Positions 8,370 to 17,537 are shown, numbered from the stretch's first letter. The stretch is DNA of 58,271 bases from Chloroflexota bacterium (GCA_024434165.1 QMIW01000014.1:1-58271); one strand, 5' to 3'. Program-made: numbers and translations. Notes: generated from the letters alone by a model not told the origin.

Positions 8370-8417
8370 ATTGTTCGATTATGTTCAAATAGTACAACAA
8401 TTATGTTCGATTGTCAA
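8370..8417 (-). promoter_or_regulatory. Operon promoter with putative DeoR operator repeats
   Basis: On the minus strand a consensus-like promoter is visible: TTGACA at 8412-8417, 17-nt spacer, TACTAT at 8389-8394. CGAACATAAT (8399-8408) lies in the spacer and TGAACATAAT (8377-8386) just downstream, 22 bp apart, followed by CGAACAAT. Direct repeats overlapping a promoter are the usual arrangement for DeoR-family repressors. Confidence 0.75.
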
Positions 8418-8473
8418 CTAGGAATAATCCAAAAAGGATATTTTCTTTTTTTAAAAATTTGTATAGATAACCC

Positions 8474-8619
8474 GAGTTGCTACTTTGGTTTCAAGAGGCT
8501 GCCCTCACTCCAAACAAGGTTATATATTCTGGGATGACTTCCCCCTTTCCCGATGGGAGAGGGCAGGGTGAGGGCTTTGGGCGGGGAACCTAGAAAATCT
8601 ATTGGAAGGTGGCAACTCA
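8474..8619 (+). repeat. MITE-like dispersed element, copy B, with short inverted termini
   Basis: This copy is complete. The left terminus GAGTTGCTAC (8474-8483) is matched by the inverted right terminus GTGGCAACTC (8610-8619), 9 of 10 pairs. The interior matches copy A at 3-136 without gaps and contains the CTCTCCC/GGGAGAG palindrome. There is no coding capacity. I cannot see a clear target-site duplication. Confidence 0.78.
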
Positions 8620-8925
8620 GGCAAGGCGAGAGAGGAAGGTGTTTTGAAATTTAGAGTGTAAACGGCAGGCAGGAAAACAAACCAATACGCAGAGAGTGAG
8701 CTATGGTTTTCGTGGTTGTAACGAAATCCAACAACAAAACGACTATACACTAACGAATTAATCCCTCACCTTACGCGATTTCGCCGCAGGGGCGGCCCGC
8801 TTGGGCAAAACAAGCAGCCAATTTACAAGAAAGGGCCGCCCTGTGCCAGGCATTTTGGTAAAAACATGAATGGGCTGTCCCTGCCGTGTAAGATGAATTA
8901 ATCCTTAATCCCGGAGGAAACAACA
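8620..8925 (+). other. Intergenic region before the thioredoxin reductase gene
   Basis: About 300 bp without a supported gene. The only clear structure is an inverted repeat, GGGCGGCCC (8790-8798) with GGGCCGCCC (8833-8841), enclosing 34 nt. No convincing promoter was found for the downstream gene. Confidence 0.5.
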
Positions 8926-10158
8926 ATGAGTGAAGCGAAGATCACCGTCTATGGCGCGTACTGGTGCCCAGACTGCCGCCGCGCGAAGAAGTTCCTGGGC
9001 GAGCAATTCGTCCCCTACAAATGGGTGGACATCGAACAGGATAAGGAAGCCGAAGCCTTTGTCCTGCAAAAGAACAACGGCAAACGCATCATTCCCACCA
9101 TCGTCTTTGAAGACGGTTCTTTTTTGGTTGAGCCTTCGAACGCAGAACTGGCAAGGAAACTCGGATTGAAGACCGAAGCGAAGCAGACCTATTACGACCT
9201 GATCATCGTCGGCGGCGGACCGGCAGGATTGACAGCCGCCATCTACGCGGCGCGCGAAGGCGCGGAGACACTTCTGATCGAACGCTCCGGTCTCGGCGGG
9301 CAGGCGGGCATCACCGTCGGCTTGGATAACTTTCCAGGTTTCCCCGAAGGCATCAGCGGGCAGGAATTTTCCGAGCGCGTGACCCAGCAAGCCAAACGCT
9401 TTGGCGTGGAAATTCTGCAGGCGGTGGATGTCGAAAAGATGGAAATGGAGGAAGGCTACCACGAAGCGTACACCTCAGACGGGCGGCACGTCCACTCGCG
9501 CGCGGCACTGATCGCCACGGGTGCATCCTACCGCCGCCTGGACGTGCCCGGCGAGGACGACTACATCGGCGCCGGGATTCACTTCTGCGCCACCTGCGAC
9601 GGTCCGTCTTACAAAGGCGCAAAGGAAATCGTTGTGGTGGGCGGCGGGAATTCCGCCGTGGAGGAGGGCTTGCACCTGACCAATTTCAGCGAGAAGATCA
9701 CACTGCTGGTGCGCGGCGGCAATTTGACTGCCAGCCAGATCGCCATAGACAAGGTGAACGAGCCCGGTTCCCGCATCGAAGTGAAATACAACACCGTGGT
9801 GGAAGGGTTCGAAGGGCGGGATTCCAAACTGAAGACGATCAAGGTCCGCAACACGGTCACGAACGAAGCGTATGAAATCCATCCCGCCGCCGCGTTCATC
9901 TTCATCGGGCAGCAGCCCAATACCGACTTCCTCAAAGGCTACCTGGAACTGGATAAATACGGTTTCGTGATGACCGGGCACGACCTGACCCACAAGCCGG
10001 ATGCCGCCATTCCCCTTTCGCTTCCGTTCGAGACCAGCGTGCCCGGCATCTTTGCGGCGGGCGATGTACGGCACGGCAGCATCAAACAGGTCGCTTCGGC
10101 GGTGGGCGAAGGCGCGGCGGCATCCATTTCGATCCGGGAGTTTCTGCGCAGAGGATGA
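8926..10158 (+). CDS. Glutaredoxin-like domain fused to thioredoxin reductase
   Basis: A 410-aa fusion. Residues 1-84 are a glutaredoxin/NrdH-like domain with a CPDC redox motif (Cys14, Cys17). Residues 90-410 are a thioredoxin-reductase-type flavoprotein: FAD site IIVGGGPAGLTAA, redox motif CATCDG (Cys221, Cys224), NADPH site VVGGGNSA, and late FAD motif FAAGDVRHG. The protein probably uses NADPH to reduce its own N-terminal domain and then other disulfides, possibly including class II ribonucleotide reductase encoded about 4 kb away. GGAGG lies 10 nt before the ATG. Length and motifs are intact. Confidence 0.94.
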   Translation: MSEAKITVYGAYWCPDCRRAKKFLGEQFVPYKWVDIEQDKEAEAFVLQKNNGKRIIPTIVFEDGSFLVEPSNAELARKLGLKTEAKQTYYDLIIVGGGPAGLTAAIYAAREGAETLLIERSGLGGQAGITVGLDNFPGFPEGISGQEFSERVTQQAKRFGVEILQAVDVEKMEMEEGYHEAYTSDGRHVHSRAALIATGASYRRLDVPGEDDYIGAGIHFCATCDGPSYKGAKEIVVVGGGNSAVEEGLHLTNFSEKITLLVRGGNLTASQIAIDKVNEPGSRIEVKYNTVVEGFEGRDSKLKTIKVRNTVTNEAYEIHPAAAFIFIGQQPNTDFLKGYLELDKYGFVMTGHDLTHKPDAAIPLSLPFETSVPGIFAAGDVRHGSIKQVASAVGEGAAASISIREFLRRG

Positions 10159-10252
10159 CCATTTCCCGCTTGTGATCTTCGTCATCTTGAAGGAAACATA
10201 TTTCTTCTTATAATCATTCCTGATGGACACATCTGAATCGCATTCAAAAGAA

Positions 10253-10284
10253 AGACGGAACCCGAACGGTTCCGTCTTCTGTTT
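10253..10284 (+). terminator. Rho-independent terminator after the reductase gene
   Basis: A perfect 10-bp stem (AGACGGAACC / GGTTCCGTCT) with a 5-nt loop is followed by TCTGTTT. It ends the reductase transcript and lies directly before the ribosome-binding site (AAAAGGAG) of the next gene. Confidence 0.8.
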
Positions 10285-10301
10285 ATAAAAGGAGAACTCC
10301 G

Positions 10302-10793
10302 ATGTCAAAACTCGACAATATGGTGCAGGATTTTTTGATGCAGAAGAAAATCGCCGTGGTGGGCGTTTCGGACAGGCGCGAAACGGGATGCAACCTGGCA
10401 TATAACAAGTTCAAGGAAAACGGCTACGAGGTCTTCGCGGTCAACCCGCGCCTCGCTTCTTTCCAGGGCGACGCCTGTTACCCCGACCTGAGATCCCTGC
10501 CCTCCAAGCCGGACGCCGTTTTCATCCTCACCAGCCCCAAAGTGACCGACCAGATCGTCCAGCAGTGCCTGGATTTGGGAATCAAGCATGTCTGGATGCA
10601 CTGCATGATGGGCACCAAACCCGGTCTCGTCCCGGGCATGACCAGCGTTTCGCAGTCCGCGGTGGAGATGTGCAAGGCGAACGGCATCGCCGTCATCCCC
10701 GGTACCTGCCCGAACCAGTACCTCAAACCCGACGGCGGTCATAAAATGATGCGCGGGTTATGGAAGTTGCTTGGGTTTATGAGCGTGAATTAG
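10302..10793 (+). CDS. CoA-binding domain protein (YccU-like)
   Basis: A 163-aa Rossmann-fold protein of the CoA_binding_2 family: KIAVVGVSDRRETG opens the nucleotide-binding fold, followed by YEVFAVNPR, PDAVFILTSPK and the closing GTCPNQYLKP. Family members bind CoA but have no established reaction. A good AAAGGAG precedes the ATG. The 3' end overlaps the convergent DUF1801 gene by 4 nt. Confidence 0.9.
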   Translation: MSKLDNMVQDFLMQKKIAVVGVSDRRETGCNLAYNKFKENGYEVFAVNPRLASFQGDACYPDLRSLPSKPDAVFILTSPKVTDQIVQQCLDLGIKHVWMHCMMGTKPGLVPGMTSVSQSAVEMCKANGIAVIPGTCPNQYLKPDGGHKMMRGLWKLLGFMSVN

Positions 10794-11158
10794 GAATACT
10801 CTTCCCTCATCATCCGGTCGAACCCTTGTTTGGCGAGTCGATTCAATTCCTCGAACAGGGGTTTTTCGATTTTCTTGAAATTGAAGCAGGATTTGCCCTG
10901 CATGTGCTTTTTGAGTTCGGGGGAGACGCCTTTCAACAGGTCGGGATACATATAAACGGGCATCAGATAGAAGGAGACGTAATTTTTCTTGATGTGTGTC
11001 GAGGCGAAATACAATTCCTTCTTCCATTTTTCGCTGTAGGGAGCGTCGAGATAAAACGCCTCCTTCGTGTCGCTCTTGACGGTCAATTTTTCGGCATAAG
11101 GTTCGAGGATGGATTTGAGGCTTTCGAAGACAAGGGGGAATTCGGACTGGGCAGGCAT
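10790..11158 (-). CDS. DUF1801 family protein
   Basis: A 122-aa soluble protein. The segment KKNYVSFYLMPVYMYPDLL and the ending MQGKSCFNFKK are characteristic of DUF1801 (YdhG-like) proteins, whose function is not established. It is convergent with, and overlaps by 4 nt, the CoA-binding gene. Confidence 0.82.
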   Translation of the reverse strand: MPAQSEFPLVFESLKSILEPYAEKLTVKSDTKEAFYLDAPYSEKWKKELYFASTHIKKNYVSFYLMPVYMYPDLLKGVSPELKKHMQGKSCFNFKKIEKPLFEELNRLAKQGFDRMMREEYS

Positions 11159-11187
11159 AAAGTCTCCATTTCTAAAAATCGAATCTT

Positions 11188-11275
11188 GTCATTGCGGGTG
11201 GCGCAGAGCGCCGCGAAGCAATCCCCGGCAGGTTGCCGCGCCGCCGAAAACCAGGAACGGCGGCTCGCAACGACA
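11188..11275 (+). repeat. Small dispersed palindromic element with inverted ends
   Basis: An 88-bp stretch begins TGTCATTGCG and ends CGCAACGACA, which are inverted copies with one mismatch. The inner part contains GCGAAGCAATCC. Elements with this TGTCATTGCG...GAAGCAATC pattern recur in many bacterial genomes. It fills the gap between the DUF1801 and lipoprotein genes. Confidence 0.65.
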
Positions 11276-11283
11276 TTCGCAAA

Positions 11284-11844
11284 TCATTGCACAACGATCT
11301 CCATGAATACCGTATCGCCAAAGAAATTCCCATCCGGGTCAACCGCCTGCCAGGTGGTCTGATACGTTCCCGGTTCGGCAGGGGCGGTGAAGAGGATTCG
11401 CAGGGTGGCTTGCGTCCCGGCTTTGGCGGGGTAGAGCGGCTGTTCCTCCGCCGCGCCCAGCGTCGTGCCGCCCACCCACTTGAGTTTGTAGTCTGCGTCC
11501 CAGTCGCACGTCCCGGAGTTTTGCACGAGCCACTGCTTGTCAATCGCTGCGCCGGGGGCGAAGACCGAGCCGTCTTCGACGGTGACGTCATCCAAAAAGG
11601 AGAGCACGTTCGCGCAGGGACCTTCGGTGGGCGTGGCGGTGATCGTCGGCGTAAACGTGGGGGTGAACAAGGCAGGCACGGGCGTGGTGGTGGGAAGCGG
11701 CTGGGTAGGCAGGATTGCCGTCGGCGGGCGGAAGGGCGTCGGCGTGGGTTGGGGGGAACAGGCGGCGGACAGGAAAAGGATTGGGAGCAGAAACAGGAAT
11801 CGGTTAAGAAAGAGGCGGGGCAGGTATAGTCGAAACATCATCAT
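11284..11844 (-). CDS. Lipoprotein with NBR1-Ig-like domain
   Basis: A signal peptide with hydrophobic core FLLPILFLSAAC ends in a lipobox cysteine, followed by a Pro/Thr-rich linker of about 35 residues. The C-terminal ~100 residues resemble the Ig-like domain found in NBR1 (IDKQWLVQNSGTCDW, PAEPGTYQTTWQ). It is likely anchored outside the membrane as a binding or structural module. The open frame reaches 11874, but that ATG is inside the recA terminator hairpin. One of the ATGs at 11844, 11841 or 11838 is the real start. Confidence 0.85.
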   Translation of the reverse strand: MMMFRLYLPRLFLNRFLFLLPILFLSAACSPQPTPTPFRPPTAILPTQPLPTTTPVPALFTPTFTPTITATPTEGPCANVLSFLDDVTVEDGSVFAPGAAIDKQWLVQNSGTCDWDADYKLKWVGGTTLGAAEEQPLYPAKAGTQATLRILFTAPAEPGTYQTTWQAVDPDGNFFGDTVFMEIVVQ

Positions 11845-11850
11845 AAGAAA

Positions 11851-11874
11851 ATGGACACGGTGAGCCGTGTCCAT
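11851..11874 (-). terminator. recA terminator
   Basis: A perfect 10-bp stem (ATGGACACGG / CCGTGTCCAT) with a TGAG/CTCA loop is followed on the minus strand by TTTTCTTA. It starts just after the recA stop codon. Confidence 0.85.
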
Positions 11875-11879
11875 TGATT

Positions 11880-12986
11880 TTACGCTTCTTCTTCGACTGC
11901 GCCGGCATCCTCGCCCCCGCCGTCGCCCATGTCGAGCGGGAGGGCGATTTCGCCGCTTAGAGCCTTTTGCCGGATGACGCTTTCGATCTCGTTCATCAGG
12001 TCGGGATTGGTGCGGAGGTAGTCCTTGGCGTTTTCGCGCCCCTGACCAATGCGGACATCGCCATAGGAGAAGAAGGCGCCGCGCTTCTGAATGACCTCGA
12101 ATTTGGTCGCCAGGTCGAGAACGTCGCCGCTCTTGGAGATGCCTTCGTTGAACATGATGTCAAACTCGGCGGTGCGGAACGGCGGCGCGACCTTGTTCTT
12201 GACGACTTTGACGCGCGTGCGGTTGCCGATGACTTCCTCGCCCAGTTTGATGGACTGGATGCGGCGCACGTCAATCCGCAGGGAGGCGTAGAACTTGAGC
12301 GCCTGACCGCCGGTGGTGGTTTCGGGGTTTCCGAACATGACGCCGATCTTCTGGCGGAGTTGGTTGGTGAAGATGACGGCGGTCTTGGTCTGGTTGATGG
12401 CGCCGCTCAGTTTGCGGAGCGCCTGCGACATGAGACGTGCCTGGACGCCCATGGTGGCATCGCCCATATCGCCTTCGATCTCGGAGCGCGGGACGAGCGC
12501 GGCAACCGAGTCAATGACGACCACATCCACCGCACCGGAGCGGACGAGAGTTTCGGCGATTTCGAGCGCCTGTTCGCCGGTATCGGGCTGGGAGACGAGC
12601 AGGTTGTCAATATCCACGCCGAGGCGCGCGGCATAGACCGGGTCGAGCGCGTGTTCCATATCCACATAAGCGGCGGTGCCGCCTGCGCGCTGGGCTTCCG
12701 CAACCACGTGCAGACAGAGCGTGGTCTTGCCCGAAGATTCCGGTCCGTAGATTTCGGTGATGCGTCCGCGCGGGATGCCGCCGACGCCGAGCGCGATATC
12801 GAGCGAGAGCGAGCCGGTGGGGATGACCTCAGTGACCATACCTTGCGCTTCGCCGAGGCGCATGATGGAGCCGTCGCCGTAGCGCTTGAGGATGTCGCCG
12901 ACTGCCTTGTCGAGGACAGCCCTTTTTGCGCCGTCCATTTGCGGGGTGGGCGCGGATTCTGCGGGCGCGGAACGTTTTCTTGCCAT
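11880..12986 (-). CDS. recA: Recombinase RecA
   Basis: DNA-dependent ATPase for strand exchange and SOS co-protease (368 aa). Walker [10 protein letters not shown], Walker [11 protein letters not shown], loop L1 [14 protein letters not shown], and loop L2 [20 protein letters not shown] are all present. The C-terminus is acidic ([15 protein letters not shown]). The N-terminus has a short Ala/Pro extension before [20 protein letters not shown] lies 8 nt before the ATG. It is transcribed alone, with its own promoter and terminator. Confidence 0.99.
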   Translation of the reverse strand: MARKRSAPAESAPTPQMDGAKRAVLDKAVGDILKRYGDGSIMRLGEAQGMVTEVIPTGSLSLDIALGVGGIPRGRITEIYGPESSGKTTLCLHVVAEAQRAGGTAAYVDMEHALDPVYAARLGVDIDNLLVSQPDTGEQALEIAETLVRSGAVDVVVIDSVAALVPRSEIEGDMGDATMGVQARLMSQALRKLSGAINQTKTAVIFTNQLRQKIGVMFGNPETTTGGQALKFYASLRIDVRRIQSIKLGEEVIGNRTRVKVVKNKVAPPFRTAEFDIMFNEGISKSGDVLDLATKFEVIQKRGAFFSYGDVRIGQGRENAKDYLRTNPDLMNEIESVIRQKALSGEIALPLDMGDGGGEDAGAVEEEA

Positions 12987-13063
12987 GGGTTTTCTCCTTG
13001 TAATCGCTTAACCACGAAGGTTAGGGGGTGCTCAAAGGGTTAAGTGGGTTAAGTATTGCCGAG

Positions 13064-13091
13064 AGTATAGCACAGATGTTCTGTGCGTCAA
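13064..13091 (-). promoter_or_regulatory. recA promoter overlapped by a palindromic operator (LexA-like candidate)
   Basis: On the minus strand: TTGACG (13086-13091), 16-nt spacer, TATACT (13064-13069). The spacer is almost wholly a perfect palindrome, GCACAGAACATCTGTGC (13070-13086; 7-bp arms, 3-nt centre). A dyad placed between -35 and -10 of recA is where a LexA operator would sit. The sequence does not match the E. coli box and only loosely resembles the Gram-positive GAAC...GTTC form. Confidence 0.75.
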
Positions 13092-13403
13092 GGGAAAAAC
13101 CAGCCGCTCGATGAAGTTCTCAAAATCGGAAGGGTCCCCTCACCTGCAAATCCGAGCAGGCGACGCCCAAATTCGTCTCGTCGTTGGGTCCTCAAGCATA
13201 CGGGCGGATATGTAGAATATCCGCGCGCTTCATGACGCGGATAGCATCTCCTCAAAGTTATACCAACCCCAATCCCCTCGCAAAACCGCGCGGACTGAAC
13301 CGAAGTTCATTCGGGCTTCTTCGCAGGAGAATGCCTTGACCTCAGTTAATCCCAGACTTGTTTGGATTTGAAGAGCGGGTGCAGGCGTGCGTGAGTTGTC
13401 CCT
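13092..13403. other. Non-annotated stretch between recA promoter and zinc ribbon gene
   Basis: About 310 bp with no supported gene. It holds an 8-bp perfect hairpin, GCGGATAT-gtaga-ATATCCGC (13204-13224). On the minus strand short codon-like stretches interrupted by stops (ending RGDWGWYNFEEMLSAS) look like a possible decayed coding fragment. I recognise no tRNA, tmRNA, 6S or RNase P signature. Confidence 0.35.
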
Positions 13404-13634
13404 TTACCCCACCTTCTTCCAATCCTTCGCCACCGCCTCGAGGCGGGCTTTGTCTTCGATGTACGATTCAAAATACCCGCAGGTGGTGCAGATGTAATGG
13501 TCCACGTCGTGGGTGGGTCGGGTGGCGAACTCTTTGGAGATGTAAATGTAGAGTCCCGAACTGCCGTGGCCCAGACCGCGGCGTTTCATGTACACTGTGT
13601 CCGACTTGCATCTGGGGCATTTACCATCTTTCAT
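13404..13634 (-). CDS. Small zinc ribbon protein
   Basis: A 76-aa protein with two CxxC knuckles: CPRC near the N-terminus and CTTC near residue 50. That spacing fits a zinc ribbon with an insert (HGSSGLYIYI) and a charged helical C-terminus. GAAAGGAG precedes the ATG. It lies just downstream of nrdJ, separated by a large palindrome. Function is unknown; nucleic-acid or protein binding is plausible. Confidence 0.75.
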   Translation of the reverse strand: MKDGKCPRCKSDTVYMKRRGLGHGSSGLYIYISKEFATRPTHDVDHYICTTCGYFESYIEDKARLEAVAKDWKKVG

Positions 13635-13653
13635 AGGTCGCTCCTTTCAGCGC

Positions 13654-13702
13654 CCTTCCCCATCCCGCCTCGGCGGGATGGGGAAGGTGTCACGAGGTGA
13701 CA
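13654..13702. repeat. Large perfect palindrome plus small hairpin downstream of nrdJ
   Basis: A 16-bp perfect stem (CCTTCCCCATCCCGCC with its complement) closes on a 2-nt loop at 13654-13687. TGTCAC-gag-GTGACA follows at 13688-13702. It probably acts as a bidirectional transcription or RNA-stability barrier and looks like a dispersed palindrome family. Confidence 0.75.
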
Positions 13703-13715
13703 GAGGGGGTCGGGT

Positions 13716-16700
13716 TCAACACTCACTATACCCGCAGGCATAACACTTGCGGCAGCCTTCTTCATTCACCACCGCTGCCTCGCCGCATTCGGGGCAAAGG
13801 TCGCCGATGCGCATTTTGTTCATCGCGGCTTCTTCTTCGATGGTGTGTCCGCTGCCGTTGCCATTCGATTTCACTTCCTCGGTTGGGATGCCGCTCTTCT
13901 CTCGCAGGTACTGATCCAGCACCTGACCGATGCCGTCGGGCAGCGACCGCACGCGGTTGGGACCGAATCCCAGTGAGCGCCCGCCGCCGATGCCCATCAG
14001 TTGGATGACCACTTCGCGCATCCTGTCCAGCGGGGCGATGGGCGACGCCATGCGCAGAATGTACGAAATCAAACGTCCGATCGCTTCCGAGACAGCCGCG
14101 GTCTCCGAGCCAGCCTTGGCGGTGTTGACAAAGGTCTCAAAGGGCTGGTCGCCGCCGTTTTCATTGATGGTGATGAACGTCTTGCCGACGGGCGTTTCGA
14201 TATTGTATGTTTTGCCTGTCAACGCCTTGGGGCGCGGCTTTTTGGTACCATGCCACAAGGTGGGAATGGCTTCCTTCGCTGAACCAGCCTCGGGCTGAGT
14301 CTGAGGCGATTTCTTCTCCGCCGTCGCCTTCGTCTCCAGCACCACCTTCTCACGCGAACCCGTCACATACACCGTGATGCCCTTGCAGCCGAGTTCCCAA
14401 GCCAGCATATACGCCGTGGCAACGTCCGCTTCGGTGGCGCCTTCAGGGAAGTTGACCGTCTTTGAAAGCGAGTTATCCACAAAGGCTTGCAGCGCGCCCT
14501 GCATGCGCACGTGTTCCTCGGCGGTGATGTCCGATGAAACGACAAACGTATCGCGCACCGCCTGCGGAAGTTCAAGGATGTGCTGGCACGTGCCCTCGCG
14601 CATCACCTGCTCGACGATCTCGTGCCGTTTCTCCTCGCCCAAGCCGAGTTTCTTGAGCGCCTCATCGAAGCGCGGGCTGGCATAAGTGAGTTTCAAGTCT
14701 TTGCCGTTATCGTTGACGTGGCGGATGTACGCGAGCGCAAAGACGGGTTCACAGCCGTAGCCTTCACAGCCTGCGACGGTAGCAATCGTGCCTGTCGGAG
14801 CGACGGTGGTCTGCGCGGCGTTGCGGATGCCGTGCTGTTTGATGCCGTTCACCACCGCCTCCCACTGGACCTGGGGTCTGCCCCAGTTATTCTGGTAGTT
14901 GACCAGCGATTGAGGCGGGGTCCATTTCATGTCGTCCATGTCGTAGATCGAGCCTTCGATGGCGGGGAACGGACCGCGCTCTTTGGCGAGTTCGATGCTG
15001 GTCAGCATGGCATGATAACGGACGAACTCCATTACCTGCGCGCCGAACTCCTGACCTTCCTGCGAGCCGTAGCGCACGCCGGCGTGATACATCAAGTCCG
15101 CCAGCCCCATGATGCCCAAGCCGATGCGCCTCGCGCGATGTGCGGCTTCCTTCAATTGCGGCACGGCTGGCACGTAGGCGTTGGCTTCCACCACGTCATC
15201 AAGGAAGCGCGTGGAAAGGACGACGCTCTGGCGCAAGGATTCCCAATCCACAGTTCCGTCGGGTCCGCAATGCTCGTTGAGATTGACCGAACCGAGACAG
15301 CAGTTTTCGTATGGACCAAGCCATTGTTCCCCGCACTGGTGCGCGATCACACCATTCGCAATCACGCTGTGTGTCTGCGTTTCAGTGAGATCGTAGACAT
15401 CAGCAAAGCCCGCATCGTCAATTGAAACAACGGTCGTTTCAAAAGTTTCCGCGTTCGATGTGCGCGTTTTCCCGTCAATAAATTGTTCCACCTTCCCTTG
15501 TTTTATCGAATCAAGAAAACCGATCTCCTTTACGAACTTGTCTCGATTGGCTTTATCAATCAACAGTTCGTAATCGGCATGTGTAAAGCAGCCCTTATAA
15601 CCGCCTTTGCCGTCCGGCAGGGAACGGTATCCATCATTTCGGCGCTTGTGGATGCGGGTAACAATGCCGAAGTTCAGCAACAGAACTTGAACATCGCGCA
15701 ACAGTTCCAGCGACGCACTAGCCAGCCTGATCGAACAGGATCTTTTGTAGGCGGAAAGATTGACTGTGCCGTCGGTAGTGAACAACCCCTGCAGGAAGCC
15801 AACTACCGCTTCACGGGGCGCGTTCCAGATGGAGGAAGGAACGCGTTTTTCATGGGCGCGCGCATGCAATACACCCAAAGATTCAAAAAAGAGATAGGGC
15901 AATCTGCCATACGTCAACTGGCGGACGGAACCGCGTTCGTGCAAGTGACCTGCTCCAAAATGCGCCTGCATGGTTTCGTGAACGAAATTCAACAACTCAT
16001 CACTTTCACGATTAAATACCATTCCAACGGGGGAATTGCTGGAGGGGCTCAACCAGCCGTCACCAACCAATGCCCCAAGTACAACTCCCCATTCATGCGA
16101 CCAATGTTTCGGCAGGTTGGAATATTGTTCCACGAAGTCACTGCGGGGTATCGTGCGCCCGGAGGCATGATCACCGCCGCGAGCCATCACCGCCATTTTT
16201 TCTCGTATGGCTTCGACGTTTGGCAAATCTACATTTCGGCTCCACACGCCTTCGCCGGATTGTAAAAGCAGGGTGTCGCCCTCTTTGAGTTTCTCCAATT
16301 CCACATAGCCGCGATCCGATGTCAAAAACTTATGGTCGGGTGTTGCGGTGACAGAATAGCCGTGCTTGGTGGTCAATTTCATAACGCGGGTATTCTCGCG
16401 GGTCTTCCAGGCAGGGGATGAAACCCGATAGGCTACACCAAAATCCTGCCCAGCAAAACCATTTCCACCCCGCGGAGCGCGCAGGTCGGTGGCAACCATG
16501 AAGTTCGCTCCAGATTCGGCAAGCTCCTGAATCGTGAGCAAGCCTAAATCAGTTGCAATACGGGTGGAACCGACAAAACACGGATTCGTCGCTTCCAGCG
16601 GATATAAATGCGGAACGGGATTGCTGCGATTCGCCGCATCCAAAAACAACACACCCGGTTCGCCGTTGTGATGCGCCTGCTTGACGATCTTATCGAACAG

Positions 16701-17537
16701 CTCACGGGCGCGAACCTTCTTGTAGGTATTGATCTTTATTTCCGCGGCTTCCGCCTGTTCGAGCGTCCCGCTGAAACCCCTTTGCTTCATTTCCGCCAGG
16801 TCAGGGAAGCGCAGTTCCCATTCTTCATCGTTCTTCACCGCGCGCATGAACGCATCCGTGATACCGACGGAGATATTGAAGTTGGTGATGTGATTTTCGT
16901 TGGTCTTGCAGGTGATGAAATCCTCCACATCGGGATGATCCACCCGCAGCACTGCCATATTCGCGCCGCGGCGGGTTCCGCCTTGGGCGATCTCCCCAAA
17001 AGCATGATCGTACACGCGCAGGAAGCCGACGGGACCCGTCGCCTGCCCTGCCGAACTCTGGACAAACGCTCCCATCGGGCGCAAGCGCGAGAAGGAGAAT
17101 CCATTCCCGCCGCCTGTCTGCTGAATCAACGCGGCGTCGCGCAGGGTTTGGAAGATGCCCGCTGAATCGCGTCCCATGTCGTCGGTGATCGGGAGGACAA
17201 AGCAAGCCGCCAGCTGCCCCAGCGGAGTTCCCGCACCGGTAAAGGTGGGAGAGTTCGGGAAAAACTTCTTGCTGGAAAGCAGATGGTAATACTCGACCGC
17301 GCGCTTTTGAACATCCGCCCCCCATTGCTCCTCCACTTTGGCGACATGCCAGGCAACACGCCAGAACATCTCCTCGACCGTTTCGGCGGGCTTGCCGTCG
17401 CCGCCGCGGCGGACGTAGCGCTTCATCAGCACCTGGCGGGCGTTATCGGTCAACTGCGCCTGCGGCAATCCTTTCGGCATGGGAGGCGTTGGCAAGAGAC
17501 CGTTTTTGGCTTTGGTTTCGGCAGATTTGGTGACCAT
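13716..17537 (-). CDS. nrdJ: Vitamin B12-dependent (class II) ribonucleotide reductase with an intein
   Basis: Makes deoxyribonucleotides using adenosylcobalamin; cytoplasmic. The precursor is 1273 aa, of which residues 320-734 are an intein, leaving an 858-aa enzyme of normal NrdJ size. Core features: AACFVLP with the N-terminal redox Cys (Cys112), [17 protein letters not shown], the split radical-site motif NP/CGEQ, the loop [13 protein letters not shown], and a C-terminal Cys-rich tail with CPECGEA and [12 protein letters not shown]. The C-terminal ~130 residues resemble the TSCPD domain region of NrdJ. It lies downstream of nrdR, which has its own terminator before nrdJ, so nrdJ may depend on readthrough or an unseen promoter. 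Confidence 0.97.
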   Translation of the reverse strand: MVTKSAETKAKNGLLPTPPMPKGLPQAQLTDNARQVLMKRYVRRGGDGKPAETVEEMFWRVAWHVAKVEEQWGADVQKRAVEYYHLLSSKKFFPNSPTFTGAGTPLGQLAACFVLPITDDMGRDSAGIFQTLRDAALIQQTGGGNGFSFSRLRPMGAFVQSSAGQATGPVGFLRVYDHAFGEIAQGGTRRGANMAVLRVDHPDVEDFITCKTNENHITNFNISVGITDAFMRAVKNDEEWELRFPDLAEMKQRGFSGTLEQAEAAEIKINTYKKVRARELFDKIVKQAHHNGEPGVLFLDAANRSNPVPHLYPLEATNPCFVGSTRIATDLGLLTIQELAESGANFMVATDLRAPRGGNGFAGQDFGVAYRVSSPAWKTRENTRVMKLTTKHGYSVTATPDHKFLTSDRGYVELEKLKEGDTLLLQSGEGVWSRNVDLPNVEAIREKMAVMARGGDHASGRTIPRSDFVEQYSNLPKHWSHEWGVVLGALVGDGWLSPSSNSPVGMVFNRESDELLNFVHETMQAHFGAGHLHERGSVRQLTYGRLPYLFFESLGVLHARAHEKRVPSSIWNAPREAVVGFLQGLFTTDGTVNLSAYKRSCSIRLASASLELLRDVQVLLLNFGIVTRIHKRRNDGYRSLPDGKGGYKGCFTHADYELLIDKANRDKFVKEIGFLDSIKQGKVEQFIDGKTRTSNAETFETTVVSIDDAGFADVYDLTETQTHSVIANGVIAHQCGEQWLGPYENCCLGSVNLNEHCGPDGTVDWESLRQSVVLSTRFLDDVVEANAYVPAVPQLKEAAHRARRIGLGIMGLADLMYHAGVRYGSQEGQEFGAQVMEFVRYHAMLTSIELAKERGPFPAIEGSIYDMDDMKWTPPQSLVNYQNNWGRPQVQWEAVVNGIKQHGIRNAAQTTVAPTGTIATVAGCEGYGCEPVFALAYIRHVNDNGKDLKLTYASPRFDEALKKLGLGEEKRHEIVEQVMREGTCQHILELPQAVRDTFVVSSDITAEEHVRMQGALQAFVDNSLSKTVNFPEGATEADVATAYMLAWELGCKGITVYVTGSREKVVLETKATAEKKSPQTQPEAGSAKEAIPTLWHGTKKPRPKALTGKTYNIETPVGKTFITINENGGDQPFETFVNTAKAGSETAAVSEAIGRLISYILRMASPIAPLDRMREVVIQLMGIGGGRSLGFGPNRVRSLPDGIGQVLDQYLREKSGIPTEEVKSNGNGSGHTIEEEAAMNKMRIGDLCPECGEAAVVNEEGCRKCYACGYSEC
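15336..16580 (-). mobile_element. LAGLIDADG intein inserted in the nrdJ active-site motif
   Basis: This 415-residue self-splicing element has an N-terminal [11 protein letters not shown] (block A, Cys1), [12 protein letters not shown] (block B with TxxH), and two LAGLIDADG-type endonuclease blocks ([11 protein letters not shown] and [11 protein letters not shown]). The C-terminal block is [21 protein letters not shown] shortened here to its key end AHQ. The last residue is Gln rather than the usual Asn. The +1 extein residue is the Cys of NPCGE, equivalent to the thiyl-radical cysteine of E. coli NrdA. No frameshift is seen, so it is probably active in splicing. Confidence 0.95.

Noticed and set aside
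8520-8750. 76-aa minus-strand frame
   Set aside because: It covers the MITE-like element and adjacent non-coding sequence; no start signal and no homologous domain recognised.
11845-11874. Upstream extension of the lipoprotein start (MDTAHRVHF)
   Set aside because: The ATG and next codons lie inside the recA terminator hairpin, and a better signal-peptide start follows.
13092-13403. tmRNA, 6S RNA or RNase P RNA
   Set aside because: None of the diagnostic conserved segments of these RNAs was found on either strand.
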